Assembly: GCA_900542615.1 (NCBI GenBank)
Contig: UQOG01000047.1
Coordinates: 1-13,299, forward strand
Source: an uncultured Eubacteriales bacterium
GTDB lineage: Bacteria; Bacillota; Clostridia; Christensenellales; CAG-138
DNA length: 13,299 nucleotides
Reading direction: 5' to 3'
The position numbers were made by a program, and so were the translations under genes. Position 1 is the stretch's first letter, and each line of letters starts with the position of its first letter. Positions 6,602-12,218 of the stretch are shown in pieces. The notes under the pieces were generated by a model that searched no databases, was not told where the DNA came from, and saw nothing but the letters and a program-made list of their open reading frames with translations.

Positions 6602-6937
6602 ATGACCGTAGCCAAGGTGATGGAAGCGTTGGGGCTGAAGCTGCTGACAAAAGACGTGCGCCTTGAAGGCGAAGTGACCGGGGGGTGCGTATGCGACCTG
6701 CTCAGCGTGGTCATGGCGGAGGGGGAAGCGGGCATGGCGTGGATCACCGTGCAGACCCACCTGAATGTGATCGCCGTGGCCAGCCTCCATGAATTTTCCT
6801 GCGTGATCGTATCCGGGGACGCCGCCGTGGAGGCGGAGACCCTGGAAAAGGCCCAGGCGGAGGGGATCCCGGTGCTGGTAAGCCCCGAGACCAACTATAG
6901 CCTGGCGGGCAAGCTGTATCAGCTGGGCATACACTGA
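6602..6937 (+). CDS. DRTGG-domain protein (second copy)
   Basis: An 111-residue single-domain protein of the same family as the gene at 4476 but only distantly similar to it. It shows the segment VTGGCVCDLLSVVMAEG (25-41), then AWITVQTHLNVIAVAS (46-61), a hydrophobic strand CVIVSGD and the GIPVLVSPETNYSLAGKLYQLG ending common in this family. A strong AAAGGAGG (6587-6594) precedes the ATG. The stop codon overlaps the start of the PHP gene by one base (TGATG). The biochemical role is unknown. Recurrence of two DRTGG proteins around a HydS-like protein suggests they serve the hydrogenase or its sensing, as inference. Confidence 0.75.
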   Translation: MTVAKVMEALGLKLLTKDVRLEGEVTGGCVCDLLSVVMAEGEAGMAWITVQTHLNVIAVASLHEFSCVIVSGDAAVEAETLEKAQAEGIPVLVSPETNYSLAGKLYQLGIH

Positions 6938-7662
6938 TGCAGGCCCTGGTGGATCTCCATATCCACTCCTGCCTGTCCCCCTGCGCGGACGAGGACATGA
7001 CCCCCTGGAACATCGTGGGCATGGCCCGCTTGAAGGGGCTGGACGCGGTGGCCATATGCGACCATAACGCCGCGCGGAACCTGCCGGCGGCCATGAAGGC
7101 GGGCCGGGAATACGGGGTATGCGTGGTGCCCGGGCTGGAGGTGACCAGCCGGGAGGATGTGCATCTATTGTGCTACTTCCCCCTGGTGGAGCAAGCCCTG
7201 GAGATGGAGGCCCGGGTATGGGAAAGGCAAAAGAAGGTCCGCAACAAGCCCAGCCTGTTCGGCACCCAATACCAGGTGGACGAGGATGATCGGGTTTGCG
7301 GCCAGGTGGAGCACCTGCTGCTTACCGCCTGCTCCATGGACCTGGAAGAGGTGGCCGCCACCGCCCGGCAGCTGGGCGGGGTTATGGTGCCGGCCCACAT
7401 CAACAAGGGCGCCAACAGCCTATTGCCCACCCTGGGCTTTTTGCCGGTAACGCCGGCCATGCCCACGGTGGAGATCTATAAGACCCGGCCCCATAGCGCG
7501 TTGGGCAGGCTGTGCCTGGTTTCCAGCGACGCCCATCAGCTGGGGGATATTTTAGAAGCGGGCCATCCCCTTTCCTGCGCCGCCATCACCCCCCAGGGAA
7601 TCGTGGAGGCATTGCGTTGCGGGGAGCCCATGGTCAAGTCCCAGGAAAGGAGCGGCCCGTGA
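6937..7662 (+). CDS. PHP-domain metal-dependent phosphoesterase
   Basis: A 241-residue protein of the PHP (polymerase and histidinol phosphatase) superfamily, which hydrolyses phosphoester bonds using two or three metal ions. Metal-ligand motifs are visible: DLHIHS (His8, His10), CDHN (Asp42, His43), GLEVTS (Glu68), VHLL (His76), PAHINKG (His154) and SSDAH (Asp198, His200). That is close to a full set, so it is likely active. Its natural substrate cannot be inferred. It starts inside the stop codon of the upstream DRTGG gene and overlaps the next gene by four bases, a tight coupling on both sides. PHP proteins of this type often accompany DRTGG and ATPase genes next to HydABC-type hydrogenases, but their job there is not established. 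Confidence 0.88.
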   Translation: MQALVDLHIHSCLSPCADEDMTPWNIVGMARLKGLDAVAICDHNAARNLPAAMKAGREYGVCVVPGLEVTSREDVHLLCYFPLVEQALEMEARVWERQKKVRNKPSLFGTQYQVDEDDRVCGQVEHLLLTACSMDLEEVAATARQLGGVMVPAHINKGANSLLPTLGFLPVTPAMPTVEIYKTRPHSALGRLCLVSSDAHQLGDILEAGHPLSCAAITPQGIVEALRCGEPMVKSQERSGP

Positions 7663-8207
7663 AGGAGATTTCCCTGCATATATTGGACCTGATCCAGAAC
7701 TCCATCCGGGCGGGCGCCGCCAACATTTCCCTGGACATCCTGGAGGACAGCCAGGCGGATACCTTTACCGTGGTCATCCAGGACGATGGCTGCGGCATGT
7801 CCCCGGAAATGGCCAAGGCCGTGGAAAACCCCTTTGTCACCACCCGGACCACCCGGAAGGTGGGGCTGGGCATCCCCCTGTTCAAGGCGGGCTGCGAAAA
7901 TTGCGGCGGCCGCTTCCAGCTTCAGAGCCAGGAGGGGAAGGGGACCCGCCTGGAGGGCACCTACCAGCGCAGCCATATCGACCGGCCGCCCTTGGGAAAC
8001 GTGGCGGATACGGTGCTGCTGCTGATCACCGGCAATCCCGGCATTCATTTTTTCTATCACCATCGGGTGGACCAGCGGGAATACCAGCTGGATACGGCGG
8101 AGCTAATGCGCATATTGGACGGGGCGCCCTTGGACGCGCCGGAGATCACGGCATTCATTCGAGACTTTCTCGTGGAAAACGAATCTGAATTATATGGAGG
8201 TAGTTAA
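7659..8207 (+). CDS. GHKL-type ATPase (histidine-kinase-like ATP-binding protein)
   Basis: A 182-residue protein with a Bergerat ATP-binding fold: N-box Asp10-x3-Asn14 (DLIQN), G1 box DDGCGM (42-47), lid TRKVGLGIPL (65-74) and a GKGT strand (93-96). A C-terminal extension of about 80 residues (GNVADTVLLLITGNPGIHFFYHH...) has no domain I recognise. There is no dimerisation/phospho-acceptor histidine domain, so it is not a complete sensor kinase. The start is GTG at 7659, four bases overlapping the PHP stop (GTGA), with AAGGAG at 7647-7652. An ATG at 7512 in the same frame lies deep inside the PHP gene and is rejected. It is the second ATP-binding protein of the operon and belongs to a different subtype from the RsbW-like one. 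A kinase or molecular-switch role is inferred. Confidence 0.82.
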   Translation: MKEISLHILDLIQNSIRAGAANISLDILEDSQADTFTVVIQDDGCGMSPEMAKAVENPFVTTRTTRKVGLGIPLFKAGCENCGGRFQLQSQEGKGTRLEGTYQRSHIDRPPLGNVADTVLLLITGNPGIHFFYHHRVDQREYQLDTAELMRILDGAPLDAPEITAFIRDFLVENESELYGGS

Positions 8208-8210
8208 CCA

Positions 8211-8579
8211 ATGAAGACCCTGCAAGAACTGGAAGCCATTCGGCAAAAAACCATCAATGAGCTGAACCTGCGCAAAAACAGGGAAGACGGCATCCGGGTG
8301 GTGGTAGGCTTGGCCACCTGCGGCATCGCGGCGGGGGCCCGGCCGGTGATGGCCGCCTTTGTGGAGGAGATCAACAAGCGCCAGCTGCAAAACGTCACCG
8401 TATCCCAGACCGGGTGCATTGGCCTTTGCCGGCTGGAACCCATTGTGGAGGTATATATGCCCGGCCAGGAGAAGGTCACCTATTGCAAGGTGAAGCCCGA
8501 GCAGGTAGCCAGGATCGTCTCCGAGCATATTGTAAACGGAAATCCCGTGGTGGAATACACCATTGGCAGCTACGAATAA
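8211..8579 (+). CDS. Small thioredoxin-fold [2Fe-2S] ferredoxin-like protein
   Basis: A 122-residue protein of the thioredoxin-like ferredoxin family. A helical N-terminus (1-27) leads into the core VVVGLATCGIAAGA (Cys37), then QTGCIGLC (Cys69, Cys73). The second Cys expected four residues after Cys37 (as in the HydB N-terminal domain, Cys-x4-Cys) is replaced by Gly42, leaving three of four standard ligands; a further Cys92 lies in VTYC. Whether a cluster binds through Cys92 cannot be decided here. The protein resembles the N-terminal domain of HydB encoded immediately downstream (34-nt gap), and probably exchanges electrons with HydB or stands in for that domain. ATG at 8211 is preceded by GGAGG (8195-8199) at a somewhat long spacing. 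Confidence 0.82.
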   Translation: MKTLQELEAIRQKTINELNLRKNREDGIRVVVGLATCGIAAGARPVMAAFVEEINKRQLQNVTVSQTGCIGLCRLEPIVEVYMPGQEKVTYCKVKPEQVARIVSEHIVNGNPVVEYTIGSYE

Positions 8580-8612
8580 AAATTCACAAACCCAAGCGAA
8601 GGAGAACACAAC

Positions 8613-10403
8613 ATGATGTATCATTCTCACGTTTTGGTCTGCGCCGGTACGGGTTGCACGTCCTCCAACTCGTTGCAGATCATCGAAAACTTCCAGAGGC
8701 TCCTGGCAGAAAAGGGCTACGATAAGGAGATCCAGGTCATCCGCACGGGATGCTTCGGCCTGTGTGCGGCCGGCCCCATCGTGGTGGTATATCCCGCGGG
8801 TGTTTATTATAGCCATGTGACGCCGGACGATGTGGAAGAGATCGTAAACGAGCATCTGATCAAGGGCCGGCCGGTGCAGCGGTTGATCTATAAGGAAATG
8901 GACGAAAAGGGCGTCAACACCACCCTGAACGAATCCGATTTCTATAAAAAGCAGCACCGTATCGCCCTGCGCAATTGCGGCTTGATCGACCCGGAAAACA
9001 TCGATGAATACATTGCCTTCGACGGCTACAAGGCCCTGGAAAAATGCCTGACCCAGCTTTCCCGGGACGACGTGGTGGATATGGTGGTGGCCTCCGGGCT
9101 GCGGGGCCGCGGCGGCGGCGGCTTCCCCACGGGCCTGAAGTGGAAGTTTGCAAAGGCCCCGGAAAGCGACGTAAAATACGTCTGCTGCAACGCGGATGAA
9201 GGCGACCCCGGCGCGTTTATGGACCGCTCCGTGTTAGAGGGCGATCCCCATTCCGTGCTGGAAGCCATGACCATCGCCGGGTATTGCATCGGGGCGCAGC
9301 AGGGCTATATCTACGTGCGGGCGGAATACCCCATCGCGGTGAAGCGGCTGCGGATCGCCATTGACCAGGCCCGGGAATACGGCCTGCTGGGCGATAACAT
9401 CATGGGCACGGGCTTCAAGTTCGACATCGACCTGCGCTTGGGCAGCGGCGCCTTTGTATGCGGCGAGGAGACGGCCCTGCTGGCCTCCATCGAGGGCCAC
9501 CGGGGCGAGCCCCGGACCCGTCCGCCCTTCCCGGCGGTCAAGGGCCTGTGGGGCAAGCCCACCCTGCTCAACAACGTGGAGACCTATGCCAACATCTGCC
9601 AGATCATCCTCAACGGGCCGGAATGGTTCGCCTCCATGGGCACGGAGAAGAGCAAGGGCACCAAGGTGTTCGCCCTGGGCGGCAAGATCAACAACACCGG
9701 CCTGGTGGAGATCCCCATGGGCACCACCCTGCGGGAGGTCATCTACGATATCGGCGGCGGCATCCCCAATGGCAAGAAGTTCAAGGCCGCCCAGACCGGC
9801 GGCCCCTCCGGCGGCTGCATCCCGGCGGAGCATCTGGATATCCCCATCGACTATGATAACCTGATCGCCATCGGCTCCATGATGGGCTCCGGCGGTATGA
9901 TCGTCATGGACGAGGACAACTGCATGGTGAACATCGCCAAGTTCTTCCTGGAGTTCACCGTGGACGAGAGCTGCGGCAAGTGCCCGCCCTGCCGGATCGG
10001 CACCCGGCGTATGCTGGAGATGCTCACCCGCATCACCGAGGGCAAGGGCGAACCCGGGGACATCGAAAAGCTGGAGACCCTGGCCAAGAACATCAAGGCG
10101 TCCGCCCTGTGCGGCCTGGGCCAGACAGCCCCCAACCCGGTGCTTTCCACCATCCGATACTTCCGGGACGAGTACGAGGCCCATATTTATGAAAAGCGCT
10201 GCCCCGCCGGGGTGTGCAAGGCCCTGCTCAACTTTACCATCGACCCGGAAAAGTGCAAGGGCTGCACCATGTGCGCCCGCCAGTGCCCCGCCGGCGCCAT
10301 CAGCGGCAAGGTGCGGGAGGCTCACACCATCGACAACAGCAAGTGCGTCAAGTGCGGCGCCTGTATGGAGGCGTGCAAATTCGGCGCCATCAGCCGGAAA
10401 TAA
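8613..10403 (+). CDS. hydB: HydB, NAD(P)H-binding flavin subunit of electron-bifurcating [FeFe]-hydrogenase
   Basis: A 596-residue NuoF-type subunit that binds FMN and NAD(P)H and several FeS clusters. In bifurcating hydrogenases it works with HydA and HydC to couple NADH and ferredoxin to H2. Domains in order are: thioredoxin-like [2Fe-2S] (Cys10, 15, 47, 51); FMN/NAD domain with GLRGRGGGGFPTG (162-174), CNADEGDPGA (192-201) and GEETAL (284-289); SLBB region (about 351-405); [4Fe-4S] site Cys454, 457, 460 and 500; and a C-terminal two-cluster ferredoxin domain (Cys548, 551, 554, 558 and Cys578, 581, 584, 588). The length and order match HydB/HndC and exclude plain NuoF, which lacks both end domains. 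AAGGAG (8599-8604) precedes the ATG. It is the last operon gene: a strong terminator follows within 30 nt and no hydA comes after it. Confidence 0.95.
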   Translation: MMYHSHVLVCAGTGCTSSNSLQIIENFQRLLAEKGYDKEIQVIRTGCFGLCAAGPIVVVYPAGVYYSHVTPDDVEEIVNEHLIKGRPVQRLIYKEMDEKGVNTTLNESDFYKKQHRIALRNCGLIDPENIDEYIAFDGYKALEKCLTQLSRDDVVDMVVASGLRGRGGGGFPTGLKWKFAKAPESDVKYVCCNADEGDPGAFMDRSVLEGDPHSVLEAMTIAGYCIGAQQGYIYVRAEYPIAVKRLRIAIDQAREYGLLGDNIMGTGFKFDIDLRLGSGAFVCGEETALLASIEGHRGEPRTRPPFPAVKGLWGKPTLLNNVETYANICQIILNGPEWFASMGTEKSKGTKVFALGGKINNTGLVEIPMGTTLREVIYDIGGGIPNGKKFKAAQTGGPSGGCIPAEHLDIPIDYDNLIAIGSMMGSGGMIVMDEDNCMVNIAKFFLEFTVDESCGKCPPCRIGTRRMLEMLTRITEGKGEPGDIEKLETLAKNIKASALCGLGQTAPNPVLSTIRYFRDEYEAHIYEKRCPAGVCKALLNFTIDPEKCKGCTMCARQCPAGAISGKVREAHTIDNSKCVKCGACMEACKFGAISRK

Positions 10404-10429
10404 TCCCTTCGCTGGCGAACACAGCAGAA

Positions 10430-10463
10430 TGCCGGCGCCTACTTTGGGCGCCGGCACCTTTTT
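10430..10463 (+). terminator. Intrinsic terminator closing the hydrogenase operon
   Basis: A perfect 10-bp stem (10430-10439 with 10447-10456) with a 7-nt loop is followed by five T residues (10459-10463), 27 nt after the hydB stop. It ends the plus-strand operon before the convergent minus-strand gene. No matching A-run lies on the left, so it is unlikely to serve the minus strand. Confidence 0.85.
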
Positions 10464-10475
10464 ATGCCCGCTGGG

Positions 10476-10658
10476 TCAAGGCCGGTGGCATTGGCCGGAA
10501 CAGGGACATCCGCTACAGCCGCCGCTACAGCCGCAGGCGGATTTTCCCTTTTTGCGGTTGCGAATCATCACGGCGATTGCCCAGGCCAGGGCGGCCAATA
10601 CCAGGCCGCCAACCAATAGATTGGCCCAGTTTTGCACCAAAAACGACAATACAGCCAT
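10476..10658 (-). CDS. FeoB-associated Cys-rich membrane protein
   Basis: A 60-residue peptide with one predicted transmembrane helix (about 12-31) followed by a basic stretch (RNRKKGK) and a cysteine cluster (Cys42, 44, 48, 51, 53, 57). This is the pattern of the small Cys-rich proteins usually encoded at the end of feoAB ferrous-iron uptake operons. The start at 10658 was chosen over an upstream in-frame ATG (10682) because an AGGAGGGA (complement of 10666-10673) sits seven bases before it. No feoA or feoB is in the window, so it is an orphan here. The likely role is at the inner membrane in iron handling, by family association only. It converges with the hydrogenase operon, so the two are not co-transcribed. 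Confidence 0.8.
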   Translation of the reverse strand: MAVLSFLVQNWANLLVGGLVLAALAWAIAVMIRNRKKGKSACGCSGGCSGCPCSGQCHRP

Positions 10659-10850
10659 GCGGAAATCCCTCCTAGAATACAATATGGGGAGAGCCTCCTA
10701 AGGAATCGTTCAGGCGACGCGGGAGGAAAGGAGGCCCCCTTCCCGGCTGAAAACCGGTCTCGCAGGGGTGGAATCGCCTGTGCCGTGGCGACGCGCCCCC
10801 TGCGCCCTGCTATATGGCGAAGGAATGGTTAGACATAACTAACTTCCTTC
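10659..10850 (-). other. Long 5' leader of the Cys-rich membrane peptide gene
   Basis: If the promoter at 10858-10886 is used, roughly 190 nt of transcript precede the peptide start. Translating the three minus-strand frames gave no FeoA-like or other credible protein. A 9-bp direct repeat GGCGACGCG (10713-10721 and 10787-10795) and short GC hairpins are present. I could not match it to a known riboswitch class. Confidence 0.35.
10819..10850 (-). promoter_or_regulatory. Candidate metal-repressor (DtxR/MntR-like) palindrome
   Basis: GTTAG-N6-CTAAC (10828-10832 and 10839-10843) is nested inside GAAGGAA/TTCCTTC (10819-10825 and 10844-10850). It lies just downstream of the predicted minus-strand transcription start. 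The GTTAG/CTAAC half-sites resemble those of DtxR/IdeR/MntR-family operators, although the central spacing is longer than the classical DtxR box. An iron-responsive operator would suit the FeoB-associated peptide gene downstream. Confidence 0.4.
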
Positions 10851-10857
10851 TAGGAAT

Positions 10858-10886
10858 AGTGTAACCCTTTGCCGGCGGTTTGTCAA
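10858..10886 (-). promoter_or_regulatory. Minus-strand sigma-A promoter for the Cys-rich peptide gene
   Basis: Read on the minus strand, a perfect TTGACA (complement of 10881-10886) is followed after exactly 17 bases by TACACT (complement of 10858-10863). The predicted start is near 10851, next to the palindrome at 10819-10850. This is the best core promoter seen in the window. Confidence 0.65.
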
Positions 10887-10994
10887 CCCCCATTCCCAAT
10901 TTATTTTGCGACAGCAAGCAGGACGCAAACCCCATTGCAGCAGGGAAAACGGCGGGAGAAAATGGATTGAGAAAATGGCCGAGGCCCTTCCGAC

Positions 10995-11019
10995 AAAATA
11001 AGGGGCGCCCTGCGCCCCT
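10995..11019 (-). terminator. Intrinsic terminator after the SpoIIE-type phosphatase
   Basis: AGGGGCGC (11001-11008) pairs perfectly with GCGCCCCT (11012-11019) around a 3-nt loop. On the minus strand the stem is followed by TATTTT (complement of 10995-11000). It lies 24 nt beyond the phosphatase stop and separates that operon from the Cys-rich peptide promoter. Confidence 0.75.
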
Positions 11020-11042
11020 GGCTGAAAAAAGCAATCCGGCAT

Positions 11043-12218
11043 TTAAAAATAGCTCACCTGAACCCGTTTTCCCATCTCCTCCAGAAGTTTGGAGAGGCGT
11101 TCGGCGATCTGCATCTTCACGTTGAAGGTGATGGGGAGGCCTTCCTTTTGATGGGCCTCGTTAACGGCCCGGCCCACATAGAAGTTCACGTCCGTGGCGT
11201 CCTCAAAGAGCATACGGGCGATCTGGGAAGCGCCGTCCTTTTTGCAGCTCCAGTCCATGTAAAGGCGGTTTTCTTTCACATAGTCCTCGGCATATTCCAG
11301 CACCCGGGCCATGGTGATGACCCCTTCGGTCACCAGGTCTACCCCCTGGAGCTTGGAGGTGGGGGGGATCTTGGGATCCAGGTACAGGGGCATGGAGGTA
11401 TCCAGGGGCTTGCCCAAGTAGGCGGCCGCCAGCTCGCTGGTGGTGCCGCCGCAGACGATCCGCTTGCCCTCCTTGGCGAAGAAAAGGGAAAGCATTTTGT
11501 TGGTATCCTCCCGTTTTTCGGGGGGGCCGAAGAGCAAGTTTACCACCTGCCGCCGCCGCAGGCGGATGACGCAGGCGGAGGTATCGTCCCCGGGCTGGCC
11601 GCCATAGAGGCGTTCGCACTCCTCCACCAGCATGGCCGCCCAGGTTTTGGCGGTAAAGCTATCGTTGTACATGGTTTCCAGGAAGTCGATGATGGCCGCC
11701 CGGTCCCAGCCCATGTTCAGGGTATTGCCCTGGCTGGCGTTCAGGGCCCCGTCGCTCATGGCCAGCAGGATATCCCCTTCCCACAGGTTCATACGGGATT
11801 TGTAGATGGTTTTCCCGTCGATGGTTTCGCAGAGCTCCGGGTAATCCACATGCTTACCCCGCCGCAGCAGGATGGTGTGGGGGTTGTCATATTGGATGAG
11901 CTCCGCCTCCGCGCAATCCACAATGCGCAGGATGGTGAAGGTGGAATAGGCCACCTTGCGCTCCGCGCATACCGGCAGCGTGGCGGCGATGGTGCTGACG
12001 CAATCCTCCAGGGTAAGGCCGTTGGCGATCATGGTGGAGATGATCTTGCCGGTAAGGGTGGAAAGGATATTGGCCTTTACGCCGCTGCCCAATCCATCCG
12101 CCAGCACCAGCACCACGGAACCATCCGCCTGCTGGACCAGCTCCACATGGTCGCCGCAAAGCTGTTCCCCCGCTTTGGTAAGGGTCACATAGCCGATATC
12201 CGTACAAAGCTCATACAT
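11043..12218 (-). CDS. SpoIIE-family PP2C-type serine/threonine phosphatase
   Basis: A 391-residue cytoplasmic protein. Residues 1-222 form a PP2C/SpoIIE phosphatase domain with the metal-binding aspartates in place: ADGLGSG (Asp41), MSDGAL (Asp156) and PGDDTSA (Asp211, Asp212). SpoIIE-type enzymes dephosphorylate STAS-domain anti-anti-sigma factors. Residues from about 230 to 391 (LLFGPPEKREDTNKM... to the C-terminus) form a second region I do not recognise; it is absent from stand-alone PP2C domains and may be a regulatory domain. There is no transmembrane segment, unlike sporulation SpoIIE, so this is not spoIIE itself. It overlaps the HydS-like gene by 8 nt (ATGTATGA), so the two are translationally coupled, with the sensor first. 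The inference is that HydS output modulates phosphatase activity. Confidence 0.88.
   Translation of the reverse strand: MYELCTDIGYVTLTKAGEQLCGDHVELVQQADGSVVLVLADGLGSGVKANILSTLTGKIISTMIANGLTLEDCVSTIAATLPVCAERKVAYSTFTILRIVDCAEAELIQYDNPHTILLRRGKHVDYPELCETIDGKTIYKSRMNLWEGDILLAMSDGALNASQGNTLNMGWDRAAIIDFLETMYNDSFTAKTWAAMLVEECERLYGGQPGDDTSACVIRLRRRQVVNLLFGPPEKREDTNKMLSLFFAKEGKRIVCGGTTSELAAAYLGKPLDTSMPLYLDPKIPPTSKLQGVDLVTEGVITMARVLEYAEDYVKENRLYMDWSCKKDGASQIARMLFEDATDVNFYVGRAVNEAHQKEGLPITFNVKMQIAERLSKLLEEMGKRVQVSYF

Noticed and set aside
5533..6894. 453-codon minus-strand open frame
   Set aside because: It lies opposite the HydS-like gene, whose cysteine motifs prove the plus strand is coding.
9234..10457. 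407-codon minus-strand open frame
   Set aside because: It is antisense to hydB and includes the operon terminator.
10659..10850. Cobalamin, FMN, glycine or other riboswitch in the peptide leader
   Set aside because: I compared the tract with the conserved cores I know and found no convincing match; only generic GC hairpins and a direct repeat remain.
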